A stretch of DNA of 64,000 bases. It comes from Martelella radicis (GTDB taxonomy: Bacteria > Pseudomonadota > Alphaproteobacteria > Rhizobiales > Rhizobiaceae). The notes under the pieces were generated by a model. The model had not been told where the DNA came from, made no database searches, and was given only the letters and a program-made list of their open reading frames with translations. The DNA is taken from contig NZ_JACIDZ010000002.1 in assembly GCF_014196625.1 (NCBI RefSeq), positions 1-64,000 of the forward strand, written 5' to 3'. Below, piece after piece: positions 8,833 through 21,300 of this stretch. A program made the position numbers and the translations under genes. Each line of letters begins with the position of its first letter. Position 1 is the stretch's first letter.

Positions 8833-10369
8833 CGCCACCGCCGAACCGGTGGACATGCTCAACATTCCCTACAAGGGACTGTTGTCGATCTCCATCATGC
8901 TGGCGACCATCATGCAGGTGCTGGACACCACGATCGCCAATGTCGCGCTGCCCTCCATGCGCGGCTCGCTCGGCGCGAGCCAGGACCAGATCACCTGGGT
9001 CCTGACCTCCTATATCGTCGCCTCGGCAATCATCACCCCGGTCACCGGCTGGCTCTCCGATCGCTTCGGCCTGAGGCAGATCTTCATCGTCTCGGCGGCG
9101 GGTTTCGTCGTTGCCTCCATGGCCTGCGGCATGGCCTCCAGCCTCAATGAAATGGTCGCCTTCCGCGTGTTGCAGGGCCTGTTCGGCGCCTGCCTCGTGC
9201 CGCTTTCGCAAACCGTACTGCTCGACATCAATCCGCGCGAACGCCACGGCCAGGCCATGGCCATCTGGGGCATGGGCGTCATGCTCGGCCCGATCATCGG
9301 CCCGACACTCGGCGGCTGGCTGACGGAAAACTGGGGCTGGCGCTATGTCTTCTACGTCAACCTGCCGGTCGGCATTCTCGCGATCATCGGCATGATAGCG
9401 TTCCTGCCGAAAACCCCGCCGAAGGTCCGCCGCTTCGATTTCTTTGGCTTTGCCATGCTGGCAATCGCCATCGGGGCGCTGCAGATGGTGCTCGACCGCG
9501 GCCAGGCGGAGAACTGGTTCCAGTCGACGGAGATCTGGATCGAGACCGGCCTGTTCATCTCCGGTCTCTGGGTATTCGGCATCCATATCCGCAACGCCCG
9601 CGACCCGTTCATCTCGCTTCACGTGCTGAAGGACAAGAACCTGCTGACGGCGCTTGCGCTCAGCGCGCTCGTCGGCGCCATGGTGCTCGGCGGCTCGGCG
9701 CTCCTGCCGGCGATGCTGCAGGACGTGCTCGGCTATACCGCCAGCCGCTCCGGCCTGATCATGGCCCCGCGCGGCTTCGGAACGATGGTCGCGATGATGA
9801 TCTATGGCCGGCTTTCAAACCGGATCGACAGCCGCATCGCCATCCTGCTCGGCCTGTCGCTGACAGCCTGGTCCATGCACATGATGACGGGCTTTTCCGT
9901 CGACATGGGCGAGCAGCCGATCATCATGACGGGCATCATCCAGGGCTTTGGCCTTGGTCTGGTCTTCGTGCCGCTGTCGACGCTTGCCTATGCGACGCTT
10001 GAATCGCGCTTCCGCGCGGAAGCCGCCGGCGTCTTCAACCTCGTGCGCAATATCGGCTCCAGCGTCGGCATCTCGCTGCTTTCCACTGTGCTTGCCTGGA
10101 ACATCGCCACCAACCGCACGGAGATGACGGCGAAACTCGTCGAGGACGGGCCCCGCCTTGCCGATATCGCGGAGAAGACAGGCTTCGGTCATCAGATCCT
10201 GGTCTTCCTGGTCAATTCGGAGATCAGCCTGCAGGCCGCGATGATCTCCTACCTGGACGACTTCAAGCTGATGATGATCGTAACCATCGCGCTGATGCCG
10301 TTGGTGCTTGTCATGCGCAAGCCGGGCGCCATGAAGGTTTCACCGCCACCTGCCGACGCCGGACACTGA
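8825..10369 (+). CDS. DHA2 family MFS drug transporter (EmrB-like)
   Basis: A 514-residue inner-membrane transporter with about 14 hydrophobic helices, as in EmrB/QacA proteins. Visible DHA2 signatures are VLDTTIANVALPSM in TM1, WVLTSYIVASAIITPVTGWL with the loop motif DRFGLRQ, and GWRYVFYVNLPVGI. It starts inside the HlyD gene (8-bp overlap, ATGAGTGA), which implies translational coupling and a single pump. The ATG at 8825 is preceded by GGTGAG; an in-frame ATG at 8813 is possible. No outer-membrane partner is adjacent. A hairpin (GCCGGACA/TGTCCGGC, 10358-10377) overlaps its stop codon. Confidence 0.93.
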   Translation: MSDATAEPVDMLNIPYKGLLSISIMLATIMQVLDTTIANVALPSMRGSLGASQDQITWVLTSYIVASAIITPVTGWLSDRFGLRQIFIVSAAGFVVASMACGMASSLNEMVAFRVLQGLFGACLVPLSQTVLLDINPRERHGQAMAIWGMGVMLGPIIGPTLGGWLTENWGWRYVFYVNLPVGILAIIGMIAFLPKTPPKVRRFDFFGFAMLAIAIGALQMVLDRGQAENWFQSTEIWIETGLFISGLWVFGIHIRNARDPFISLHVLKDKNLLTALALSALVGAMVLGGSALLPAMLQDVLGYTASRSGLIMAPRGFGTMVAMMIYGRLSNRIDSRIAILLGLSLTAWSMHMMTGFSVDMGEQPIIMTGIIQGFGLGLVFVPLSTLAYATLESRFRAEAAGVFNLVRNIGSSVGISLLSTVLAWNIATNRTEMTAKLVEDGPRLADIAEKTGFGHQILVFLVNSEISLQAAMISYLDDFKLMMIVTIALMPLVLVMRKPGAMKVSPPPADAGH

Positions 10370-10391
10370 TGTCCGGCACCATTGCCAAAAT

Positions 10392-11384
10392 CTAGAGCTT
10401 GACGCGGCCCTTCACCAGCTGGTCTTCCCAGGCGAGCGCATGGCGGACGATGGTTGTCAGGTCGTCATACTTCGGCTCCCAGCCGAGGATTTCGCGCACG
10501 CGGGCGGAATCGGCGACCAGTGCGGGCGGATCACCGGGACGGCGCTCGGCCATGTCGACGCGGAAATCGACGCCGGAGACCCGCTTGATCGCGTCAACCA
10601 CTTCCAGCACCGAAAAGCCGTGGCCATAGCCGCAATTGGCAACGAAATTCTCGCCGCCGTTCAGAAGATGCATCAGCGCCTTCACATGGGCGTCGATCAG
10701 GTCGGTGACGTGGATATAGTCCCTGAGGCAGGTGCCGTCCGGCGTCGGATAATCCGTGCCAAAGATCTGCATGCGGTTGCGTCGCCCGGTCGCGGCCTGG
10801 GCGGCAATCTCGATCAGATGGGTCGCATGTTCGCGGGTCTCGCCGGTGCGGCCTTCGGGATCGGCGCCGGCGACATTGAAATAGCGCAGCGCCGCATATT
10901 TCAGGCCATAGGCGGCGGCACTGTCGCGCAGCATCACCTCGGTCATCAGCTTTGACCAGCCATAGGGCGAAACCGGCTGCAGGTTTTGCTCCTCATCCAA
11001 CAGATCGACGCCGGGCTCGCCGTAAACGGCGGCCGTCGAGGAAAACAGGAAGGCCTCGACCTTGGAGGCGACCGCCGCCTCGATCAGGGCCCGCGATTTG
11101 ACCGTGTTGTTTTCGTAATAGGTCAGCGGGTCCGAGACCGAGTCGGAGACCACGATGGAGCCGGCGAAATGGGCGATGGCGTTGATCTTCTCATCCGCGA
11201 TCAGTTTCGAGACCAGCTTCCTGTCGGCAATATCGCCCTCGACCAGCTTGGCCTTCTCCGGGATCAGTTCGCGGTGGCCGGTCGACAGATCATCGATCAC
11301 CACGACGTCTTCGCCACGGTCGACCAGCGCATGTGCCATGTGGCTACCGACATAGCCGGCGCCGCCTGTTACGAGTATTGCCAT
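10392..11384 (-). CDS. galE: UDP-glucose 4-epimerase
   Basis: A 330-residue extended short-chain dehydrogenase that interconverts UDP-galactose and UDP-glucose. The N-terminal NAD site reads GGAGYVGSHMA, the catalytic Tyr/Lys pair is in YGWSKLMTE, and the Ser/Thr region is FSSTAAVYG. The sugar-nucleotide part contains NCGYGHGFSV. The ATG at 11384 has AGGAG 9 bp upstream; the upstream in-frame codon at 11411 gives a hydrophilic tail with no function. It is the last gene of the minus-strand galK-galT-lacZ-galE set, 50 bp after lacZ, and completes the Leloir pathway. Confidence 0.96.
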   Translation of the reverse strand: MAILVTGGAGYVGSHMAHALVDRGEDVVVIDDLSTGHRELIPEKAKLVEGDIADRKLVSKLIADEKINAIAHFAGSIVVSDSVSDPLTYYENNTVKSRALIEAAVASKVEAFLFSSTAAVYGEPGVDLLDEEQNLQPVSPYGWSKLMTEVMLRDSAAAYGLKYAALRYFNVAGADPEGRTGETREHATHLIEIAAQAATGRRNRMQIFGTDYPTPDGTCLRDYIHVTDLIDAHVKALMHLLNGGENFVANCGYGHGFSVLEVVDAIKRVSGVDFRVDMAERRPGDPPALVADSARVREILGWEPKYDDLTTIVRHALAWEDQLVKGRVKL

Positions 11385-11434
11385 ATCTTCAATCTCCTGT
11401 TCAGCACGCAAAGTGCCCCGAAATCATTGTTTGC

Positions 11435-14512
<3,078 letters not shown>

Positions 14513-14536
14513 TCATTATCCTGGCTCTCCGGCCAA

Positions 14537-15574
14537 TCAGTCTGCGAGATAGTGGATGTCGGGTAGGTCGCGCAGCCGGTCTGCCGCCTGCTCCGGCGTC
14601 AGGTCGCGCTGCGGCGAGCCGAGCAGTTCGAAGCCGACCATGAATTTCTTCACCGTGGCCGAGCGCAAGAGCGGTGGCAGGAAATGGGCATGCATCACCC
14701 ATTCATCATGATCATCGCCGTCGGTCGGGCGCTGGTGGAAACCCATGGAATAGGGAAACGACGTCTTGAACAGATTGTCGTAGCGCACCGTGACCTTCGA
14801 CAGCGCCTCGGCCAGCTCGTCGCGTTCCTTCTCCGTCATCTCCTCCATGGAGCGGATATGCCGCTTCGGCAGCACCATGGTCTCGAACGGCCAGACCGCC
14901 CAATAGGGCACCAGCACCACAAAGCCCTCATTTTCGAAGAGGATGCGTTCGCCGAGCGCCAGTTCCTGCTCGAGATACGCCATCAGAAGCGGCTTTCCAT
15001 GCTTCTCGTAGTAAGCGCGCTGGTTCTCCGTCTCCTTTGCCGCCTCGTTCGGCAGGCTGCGGCTTGCCCAGATCTGGCCATGGGGGTGGGGATTGGAACA
15101 GCCCATCATCGCGCCGCGGTTTTCGAAGATCTGGACATGGCTGATATCAGGATGGATTCCGAGTTCCTCATATTGCGCGACCCAGGTATCGACCACCTTG
15201 GCGATATCGGCGACCGCCATGCGGGCCAGCGTCAGGTCGTGACGCGGCGAGAAGCAGATGACGCGGCAGATGCCGCATTCGCCCTCGGCGAGCAGGAGCC
15301 CGTCTTCGAAACGCTCCTTCGGGGCGTGCTCCGTCAGCGCGGCGAAATCATTGTCGAAGACGAAAGTGCCCGTATAGTCCGGGTTGGTCTCTCCGTTGAC
15401 CCGGGTATTGCCGGGGCACAGATAGCACTCGGGATCATGGGCCGGCATCACTTCGGTCACCGCATCCTCGACCTGGCCCTGCCAGGGGCGCTTGGAGCGA
15501 TGCGGCGAGACCAGGACCCATTCGCCGGAAAGCGGATTGTAGCGGCGATGCGGGTGATCGGAAAACGCGTTCAT
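14537..15574 (-). CDS. galT: Galactose-1-phosphate uridylyltransferase
   Basis: A 345-residue HIT-superfamily enzyme that exchanges galactose-1-phosphate for glucose-1-phosphate on UDP-glucose. The active-site HPH is in [14 protein letters not shown], the metal-site cysteines are in [10 protein letters not shown], and the N-terminus has [19 protein letters not shown]. The C-terminus contains the family's FHQRPTDG. The ATG at 15574 has GAGAGGAG 8 bp upstream, part of a duplicated 15-bp unit. Its stop is about 80 bp before lacZ; galK ends 34 bp upstream. Confidence 0.96.
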   Translation of the reverse strand: MNAFSDHPHRRYNPLSGEWVLVSPHRSKRPWQGQVEDAVTEVMPAHDPECYLCPGNTRVNGETNPDYTGTFVFDNDFAALTEHAPKERFEDGLLLAEGECGICRVICFSPRHDLTLARMAVADIAKVVDTWVAQYEELGIHPDISHVQIFENRGAMMGCSNPHPHGQIWASRSLPNEAAKETENQRAYYEKHGKPLLMAYLEQELALGERILFENEGFVVLVPYWAVWPFETMVLPKRHIRSMEEMTEKERDELAEALSKVTVRYDNLFKTSFPYSMGFHQRPTDGDDHDEWVMHAHFLPPLLRSATVKKFMVGFELLGSPQRDLTPEQAADRLRDLPDIHYLAD

Positions 15575-15584
15575 CGGTTCAACT

Positions 15585-15615
15585 CCTCTCATTCATCCGG
15601 CCTCTCATTCATCCG
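15585..15615. repeat. Tandem 15-bp duplication at the galK/galT junction
   Basis: CCTCTCATTCATCCG occurs at 15585-15599 and 15601-15615 (period 16). Read on the minus strand, each unit contains GAGAGG, so the ribosome binding region of galT is duplicated. The upstream copy covers the galK stop codon (15609-15611). It looks like a small recent slippage event. Confidence 0.85.
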
Positions 15616-16766
15616 ACAAGGGGACCGGCGCCATCCTGCGGTGCGCAGGCAAAGATGTCGGAGGTGTGGCCCGTGGCTTCAAAATAGGCCGCACGCACAG
15701 TTTCAATAAAGTCATCAACCGCCTCGACGGCGACCAGGCTGACCACGCAGCCGCCGAAACCGCCACCGGTCATGCGGGCGCCGAATACGCCCGGCTGCGA
15801 CTGGGCGATCGCGACCAGCGTGTCGACCTCGGCGCAGGAAATCTCGTAATCATCGCGCATGGAGGCGTGCGAGGCGTTCATCAGTTGGCCGAAGGCCTTG
15901 AGGTCGCCGCGCTCCAGCACATCGGCAGCGGCCAGGACGCGCTCGTTCTCGGTGACGATGTGGCGGCAGCGGCGATAGGTGAGATCGGGCAGGAAATCGC
16001 GGTTCTCCTCAAGCGCATCGAAGCTCACGTCGCGCAGCGCCGTGATGTCGCCGAGCGCGGGCTGGAGCAGGCGCACCCCTTCCTCGCAGGAGTTCCGGCG
16101 CTTGTTGTACTCGCCGTCGGCAAGCGCATGATGGACCATGGAATTGGCAACCACGATCCGCGCCTTCGGGTCGATCGGCACCGGCTTGCGCTCCAGCGAA
16201 CGGCAGTCGATCATCAGCGCATGGTCATGCACGCCGTTGCAGGAGATGAACTGGTCCATGATGCCGCAGCGCATGCCGACATACTCGTTCTCCGCCTTCT
16301 GGCAGAGCTTGGCGAGTTCGACGGTATCCACCGCGTGGCCGGAAAGCGAAAGCAGCGCATAGCCGGTGACAACCTCAAGCGCGGCGGAAGAGGACAGGCC
16401 GGAGCCGACCGGCACGGTTGACGACACCAGAATATCGGCGCCCTTGAGCGTCGTGCCGGCCTGTTCGATCATGACGGCGACGCCGAAGGCATAGTCCGTC
16501 CAGTCGCCGCGCGGCGCGTTCGCCGCCGCATCGAGATCGATTTCGGCGCTCTTGCCGTTGTTGAGGGAATGAATGCGGATGATGCGGTCGTCGCGGGCGG
16601 CGGCTGCGGCCTCTGCCTCGAATTCGAGCGCGGCCGGCATGACGAAACCGTCATTGTAATCGGTATGCTCGCCGATCAGGTTGACGCGTCCGGGCGCGCG
16701 GAAAAGCTGAGGGGTTCCGCCGAAACGCTCGGCGAAGGCCTCACGCAGATGAACGGTGTCGGACAT
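15609..16766 (-). CDS. galK: Galactokinase
   Basis: A 385-residue GHMP kinase that phosphorylates galactose at C1. The galactokinase signature GRVNLIGEHTDYNDGFVMP is near residue 28, the phosphate loop is VPVGSGLSSSAALE, and the C-terminal GHMP motif is RMTGGGFGGCVVSL. The ATG at 16766 has GGGAGGG 4 bp upstream. It is the first gene of the galKT-lacZ-galE set and is separated from the sugar-binding-protein gene by a terminator-like hairpin and about 120 bp that may hold its own promoter. Confidence 0.96.
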   Translation of the reverse strand: MSDTVHLREAFAERFGGTPQLFRAPGRVNLIGEHTDYNDGFVMPAALEFEAEAAAAARDDRIIRIHSLNNGKSAEIDLDAAANAPRGDWTDYAFGVAVMIEQAGTTLKGADILVSSTVPVGSGLSSSAALEVVTGYALLSLSGHAVDTVELAKLCQKAENEYVGMRCGIMDQFISCNGVHDHALMIDCRSLERKPVPIDPKARIVVANSMVHHALADGEYNKRRNSCEEGVRLLQPALGDITALRDVSFDALEENRDFLPDLTYRRCRHIVTENERVLAAADVLERGDLKAFGQLMNASHASMRDDYEISCAEVDTLVAIAQSQPGVFGARMTGGGFGGCVVSLVAVEAVDDFIETVRAAYFEATGHTSDIFACAPQDGAGPLVG

Positions 16767-16823
16767 TTTCCCTCCCTGAAAATAAGACGGGCGCATGTGA
16801 TGATGAATGAGGTTTGGCGTCAA

Positions 16824-16845
16824 CCAGACTTGTCAAGAAGACTGG
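16824..16845. promoter_or_regulatory. Possible operator upstream of galK
   Basis: An imperfect 22-bp palindrome with the exact core CTTGTCAAG (16829-16837) lies about 60 bp before galK. On the minus strand it contains TTGACA, which could be a -35 element, but I see no good -10. Which regulator binds, if any, is unknown. Confidence 0.35.
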
Positions 16846-16890
16846 CTTTTTCCGGGCGGAAGAGCAAAAAAAACAAGGTCAGGAATGAAA

Positions 16891-16920
16891 GCGCGCCCCG
16901 GCGGCTTTGCCGGGACGCGC
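16891..16920 (-). terminator. Terminator-like hairpin after the sugar-binding-protein gene
   Basis: On the minus strand GCGCGTCCCGGC pairs with GCCGGGGCGCGC (12 bp, one wobble) around a 6-nt loop, 16 bp after the stop of the binding-protein gene. Only TTTC follows at once, and a longer T run comes about 20 nt later. It probably attenuates rather than fully stops transcription into galKT. Confidence 0.65.
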
Positions 16921-16936
16921 TCTCGGTGCTCGGGAC

Positions 16937-18196
16937 TTAGTTGTTCAGGATCTGCTGAACGCCTTCATCCATGTTCTTCAGGCCATCCTCGACCGAGATG
17001 TTGTCGGTCATGATGTTGTCGTGAGCCCGGTTGAGGACAACCTCGATATCGGCGGCCTTCAGGTTGACCGGCATTTCGAGATAGCTCTGGACCGTCTTCA
17101 ACGCGCCCTTGCTGGTCTCATCCGTCGGGAAGCCTTCCTTCGACGTGATCGTGGCGAGCACCTCATCCGTCATCAGCGCCGGGAACGTGCCGGTTTCGGC
17201 AATCACCTTGGCGCCCTCGGGGCCGGCGATGAAGTTCGCGAACTTCATGGCGGCGTCCTTGTTCTCGGAGTTGGCCGCAACGCCGATCGACGTGACGGTT
17301 GCTGCCGTGGTGCCGGCCTCGACGCCTTCCATATGCGGATAGCGCGCTACGCCCCAGTTGGTGGCAAGCGATTCACCCGACGCGACCTTCTGGATCTGGG
17401 TGCCGATGAACCAGCTGCCCATCGGCAGCATGCCGATCGTACCGTTGTAGAACGGACCGGAATAATGCGTGCCGGACGTCTTCAACTGGGCATAGGACGG
17501 CACGGCGCCGTCTTCCTGAAGGCTCAGGACCCGTTCATAGCAGGACTGCAGGAAGCCGTAGTCGCCGCCGTCGAGCGTGTGTTCACCATCCATGATGCAG
17601 GGCAGCTGCACCGTGGAACGCCAGGTGTGGAACAGGCCGCCATATTTCTTGTTGGCGCCGAAGCCGGACGTCAGGGCGCGGGCCTTGTCGGCGAACTCGT
17701 CCCAGGTCATGTCATTGGTCGGGTATTCGACGCCGGCCTCGTCGAAGATGTCCTTGTTGTAGTAGAGGATCCAGACATCGGAACGGAACGGCAGGGCATA
17801 GACATTGCCGTCGACCGTCAGCGCCTCGATCAGGCCGCCATAGGCTTCTGTGTCGATGCCGTTCTCAGTGATATCGTCATTGAGCGAGGCCAGGAGATTG
17901 GCCTTGACCAGATTGGCATAGCCCGGAATGTCCTTGACCTGGACGACGTCGAGGTCGGAACCGCCGCCGGAAAGCTGGGTCATCAGCATGGTCGAGTAGT
18001 CGGCCGAGCCGAGGTCGGTATGTTCGACGGTGATATCGGGAAATTTGGCCTCGAAGGCGTCGATGATCGGCTGGTAGTAGGCCGTCGCATCCCAGTCCCA
18101 GAGCGCCCAGTTGATGGTCGTCTTGTCCTGTGCCTGAGCGGCAAGCGGCATCAGGCCGACCGTCGCCAGAAGGGTCAGTTTGAGCAGGTTTTTCAT
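16937..18196 (-). CDS. ABC transporter sugar-binding protein (family 1)
   Basis: A 419-residue periplasmic binding protein with a Sec signal peptide ending near LAAQAQ. Features of the MalE/UgpB class include INWALWDWDATAYYQPIIDAF at the N-terminus (read in two parts in the protein), LDVVQVKDIPGYANL, and the conserved PMGSWFIGTQ and FANFIAGPEGAK segments. It delivers an oligosaccharide to the two permeases encoded upstream. The ATG at 18196 has GGAGGAG upstream; a GTG two codons earlier is possible. It is the last gene of the six-gene minus-strand transport operon. Confidence 0.92.
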   Translation of the reverse strand: MKNLLKLTLLATVGLMPLAAQAQDKTTINWALWDWDATAYYQPIIDAFEAKFPDITVEHTDLGSADYSTMLMTQLSGGGSDLDVVQVKDIPGYANLVKANLLASLNDDITENGIDTEAYGGLIEALTVDGNVYALPFRSDVWILYYNKDIFDEAGVEYPTNDMTWDEFADKARALTSGFGANKKYGGLFHTWRSTVQLPCIMDGEHTLDGGDYGFLQSCYERVLSLQEDGAVPSYAQLKTSGTHYSGPFYNGTIGMLPMGSWFIGTQIQKVASGESLATNWGVARYPHMEGVEAGTTAATVTSIGVAANSENKDAAMKFANFIAGPEGAKVIAETGTFPALMTDEVLATITSKEGFPTDETSKGALKTVQSYLEMPVNLKAADIEVVLNRAHDNIMTDNISVEDGLKNMDEGVQQILNN

Positions 18197-18210
18197 ATTC
18201 ACTCCTCCGT

Positions 18211-18945
18211 TTAGGCGCGCTTTTGCGCCGTTGCCATGGTTTTCGCGTCCGGACTATCCGCCCCCAAAATGCGGGAAAACGCGAAACCGGTTGCCTTGTG
18301 CGCCCCAAATGCCAGTGCGAGCGCGCCAAGGGAAAAGTTGAAGACCACCGGGGTGAACACGGTGACCGGATAGAAGACGATATGGATGAGCCAGAGCGCT
18401 GCGACGAAGGCGAGCCCGGCAAGCACCGGCAGCGGTCGCGCGATCGCCGCGAGAAGCGCCGTCTGCAGCAGTCGCGGGCCGGAAAGCTCGAACTGCGTCA
18501 TTGCCGAAAACAGGCAGACGGCCACGATCGAGACAAAGGCGATGACGCAGACGCCGATCGCCGTCGGCAGAACATAGATGAGCGCGTGGCGGGCAAGCTG
18601 CCCGTAGATATAGACCGCATAGCCGGCAAGGCCGAGGATCAGCGCAGCGGCGAGCCCCCATGCCGTTGCCTGCAGGAAATGGCGGGCAAAGGCGCGGCGG
18701 AAGTCCCGCCAGAGCCAGATGTTTTCGTCCTCGATCATTACATTCGTGATGCGCATGCCGGCAGCAAGCGCCGCTGGCGCCGTGATCACGGGAATGGAGC
18801 AGACCAGCATCAGGATGTTGAGCTTGAACAGGTCCCAGGCCTCGCGGACGAGAATGAAGGCGAAGAGGGCAAGCCCCTTCTTCTTCGGCGCATTCTTGGG
18901 AATGCCCGGTCCTTCACGCATCATCCAGTTGGTCAGCCAGTTCAT
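18211..18945 (-). CDS. DUF624 (YesL-like) membrane protein
   Basis: A 244-residue protein with about five or six membrane segments. The N-terminal AWDLFKLNILMLVCSIPVIT region and the cytoplasmic stretch IEDENIWLWRDFRRAF match DUF624, the YesL family that accompanies carbohydrate ABC importers (YesL itself is in the Bacillus rhamnogalacturonan locus). Its role is unknown. It lies between the ATPase and binding-protein genes, 36 bp and 14 bp from them, so it is co-transcribed and likely helps the transporter. Confidence 0.82.
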   Translation of the reverse strand: MNWLTNWMMREGPGIPKNAPKKKGLALFAFILVREAWDLFKLNILMLVCSIPVITAPAALAAGMRITNVMIEDENIWLWRDFRRAFARHFLQATAWGLAAALILGLAGYAVYIYGQLARHALIYVLPTAIGVCVIAFVSIVAVCLFSAMTQFELSGPRLLQTALLAAIARPLPVLAGLAFVAALWLIHIVFYPVTVFTPVVFNFSLGALALAFGAHKATGFAFSRILGADSPDAKTMATAQKRA

Positions 18946-18981
18946 GTCAGAACGCCTCCCGCGCCCCTCAAATCCGAATTG

Positions 18982-20091
18982 CTAGAAGAGGATGGATTGC
19001 TCCGTTTCCTTGTCGAAAAGATGCGGATTGACGAGATCGGCAATCAGATCGATGGTCTCGCCGTCCTTTGCCGTGCAGCGCGGGGAAACGCGCGCGATCA
19101 TGTCGTGTCCATGGGCCGTCATGTTGAGGTGGATCTCGGCGCCCATCGGCTCGGCCAGATCAACCAGCGCGGTAAACGGGCAGGTCAGTTCCGGCGCGAT
19201 GTCATAAGGCTGGGATTCATGAAAATTCTCTGGCCGAAGCCCGAGAATGATTTCCTTGCCCTCATAGGCGGCAAGCCGCTCCGCCTTGTCGCCGACGATC
19301 AGCGGGAAGGCCGTTTCGTGGAACCGGCCGACCCAGTTCTCGCCGTCGCGCTCGACGGTCACAGTCATCATGTTCATCTGCGGCGCGCCGATGAAGCCGG
19401 CGACGAACATGTTGACCGGATTGTCGTAAAGCATCTGCGGCGTGTCGACCTGCTGGATATGGCCGTCCTTCATGACCACGATGCGGTCCGCCATGGTCAT
19501 GGCTTCCACCTGGTCGTGGGTGACATAGATGAAGGTGCTGTCGAGCTGGCGGTGCAGCTTGGTGATCGCCGTGCGCATCGAGCCGCGCAGCTTGGCATCA
19601 AGGTTCGACAGCGGCTCATCGAGCAGGAACACTTCCGGATTGCGCACCATGGCGCGGCCGAGCGCCACGCGCTGGCGCTGACCGCCGGAAAGCGCTTTCG
19701 GCTTGCGGTTCAGCAGGTGTTCGATATCGAGAATCTTCGCCGTTTCGCGAACCTTCTGTTCGATCTCGGCTTCCGGCGCCTTTCTGAGTTGCAGACCGAA
19801 GGCCATGTTCTTGTAGACCGTCATATGCGGATAAAGTGCATAGTTCTGGAACACCATGGCGATATCGCGTTCCTTTGACGGTACGTCGTTGACGAGTTCG
19901 TCGCCGATATAGAGCTCGCCTGCCGACACCTCTTCCAGCCCCGCGATCATCCTCAGCGTCGTCGACTTGCCGCAGCCGGATGGCCCCACCAGAATGATGA
20001 ATTCCTTGTCGGCGATTTCCAGATCGATGTCGTGAACGACCGTCAGCGCGCCGTATGTTTTTCTCAGTTTTCTCAGCGAGATACCGGACAT
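18982..20091 (-). CDS. Carbohydrate ABC transporter ATP-binding protein (UgpC/MsmK type)
   Basis: A 369-residue ATPase. Walker A is GPSGCGKSTTLR, the Q loop is VFQNYALYPHM, the signature is LSGGQRQRVALGRAM, and Walker B is EVFLLDEPLSNLD. A C-terminal TOBE domain (about 235-360) with LGLRPENF marks the CUT1 sugar-importer class. It energises the two permeases encoded upstream. Placed 30 bp after the GH88 gene in the same operon. Confidence 0.95.
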   Translation of the reverse strand: MSGISLRKLRKTYGALTVVHDIDLEIADKEFIILVGPSGCGKSTTLRMIAGLEEVSAGELYIGDELVNDVPSKERDIAMVFQNYALYPHMTVYKNMAFGLQLRKAPEAEIEQKVRETAKILDIEHLLNRKPKALSGGQRQRVALGRAMVRNPEVFLLDEPLSNLDAKLRGSMRTAITKLHRQLDSTFIYVTHDQVEAMTMADRIVVMKDGHIQQVDTPQMLYDNPVNMFVAGFIGAPQMNMMTVTVERDGENWVGRFHETAFPLIVGDKAERLAAYEGKEIILGLRPENFHESQPYDIAPELTCPFTALVDLAEPMGAEIHLNMTAHGHDMIARVSPRCTAKDGETIDLIADLVNPHLFDKETEQSILF

Positions 20092-20121
20092 AATCCCATC
20101 CTCTCAAAGCCGCCGCGGGCG

Positions 20122-21297
20122 TTACCAGTAGGAGGACCAGTTGCGCGAAAGCCGCGTCAACGCCTCGAGATAATAATAGTCGCCCCAGGACACGCACTCG
20201 TCGACGCCTTCCGGCGTGCAGGTGTTGTAGGGGGTTTTCTTCGAATAGGTGCCGTGCAGCACGAGCCCGTTGGAAACCGCCGGATCCTTCACCGCGTAGT
20301 TATCGGCCAGGCTTTTCACGAAACGCTTCGCGATATCGCGATACTCGCCGGCCTCCTCGCCACCGACGATCTCGGCCATTTCGAGCAGGCCGCAGGCGAC
20401 GATCGCGGCAGACGAGCTATCGCGCGGTTCGTTATCGCCGTCTGAAAAGATCATGTCCCAATAGGGCACCATGTCGGCGGGAAGCCGCGTCATAAAGAAA
20501 TCGAGCGCCTTCTTGAACATGGCCGCATATTCCGGCTTCGGGTCGTAGCGATAGGAAAGCGCGAGACCGTAGACCGACCAGGCCTGGCCGCGTGCCCAGT
20601 CGCTGTCGTCACGATAGCCCTGCACTGTGACGCCCTTCACCGGACCGCCGGTTTCCGGATCCATGAAGAAGGTGTGGTAGGTCGAACCATCCGCGCGGAA
20701 GGAATTGGAGAGCGTCGTTGCCGCATGAATGCGGGCGATGTCGCGGTATTTATCATCACCCGTCTCGCGGCTTGCCCAGTAGAGCAGCGGCAGGTTCAGC
20801 AGGCAGTCGATGATGTAGCGGTAGTTTTCCCGCGCCCCCATTGCGCCCCAGGCCTGAATGAAGCCGCCGACTTTGTGAAAACGCGCGATCAGCTGATCGG
20901 CGGCCAGGATCGCGGCCTTCCGCCCGTCTTCATCGCCCACCAGCTTCCAAGCGGCGACGCAGGTCGGCGAATAGAGGAAGCCCATATCGTGATGATCGAC
21001 CTCGATCTTGTTTTCGATCCGGTTCAGAAAACTCTGCACCTGGATCTGGGCGGCGTGCTGAAACACCTTGTCGCCGGAAAGCTCATAGGCGAGCCAGATC
21101 TCGCCCGGCCAGAAACCGCAGGTCCACTGGTTGTTGTCGATCGCCGGATAGAAATTGTCGACGCTCGAATGGTTCTGCTGTCGATAGGTGAAGTCCGGCA
21201 GATTGCGGCGCACCTGGGCGACGGCGACGGCGATCGCGTCGGCGACCTCGGCGTCGGAAATCGGCTGAACCGCAAAGCCTTTTTCATGCTTGGTCAT
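20122..21297 (-). CDS. Unsaturated glucuronyl hydrolase, glycoside hydrolase family 88
   Basis: A 391-residue alpha/alpha-barrel enzyme that hydrates and cleaves the unsaturated uronic acid left at the end of oligosaccharides by polysaccharide lyases. The catalytic Asp of GH88 is D104 in DHHDMGFLYSP, and the second Asp is D164 in YIIDCLLNLPLLYW; DDSDWARGQAWSVYG is the family's substrate-binding stretch. No signal peptide, so it is cytoplasmic. The gene is embedded in the ABC operon only 3 bp after a permease stop. The transported substrate is therefore very probably an unsaturated uronide. Confidence 0.9.
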   Translation of the reverse strand: MTKHEKGFAVQPISDAEVADAIAVAVAQVRRNLPDFTYRQQNHSSVDNFYPAIDNNQWTCGFWPGEIWLAYELSGDKVFQHAAQIQVQSFLNRIENKIEVDHHDMGFLYSPTCVAAWKLVGDEDGRKAAILAADQLIARFHKVGGFIQAWGAMGARENYRYIIDCLLNLPLLYWASRETGDDKYRDIARIHAATTLSNSFRADGSTYHTFFMDPETGGPVKGVTVQGYRDDSDWARGQAWSVYGLALSYRYDPKPEYAAMFKKALDFFMTRLPADMVPYWDMIFSDGDNEPRDSSSAAIVACGLLEMAEIVGGEEAGEYRDIAKRFVKSLADNYAVKDPAVSNGLVLHGTYSKKTPYNTCTPEGVDECVSWGDYYYLEALTRLSRNWSSYW

Positions 21298-21300
21298 GCT

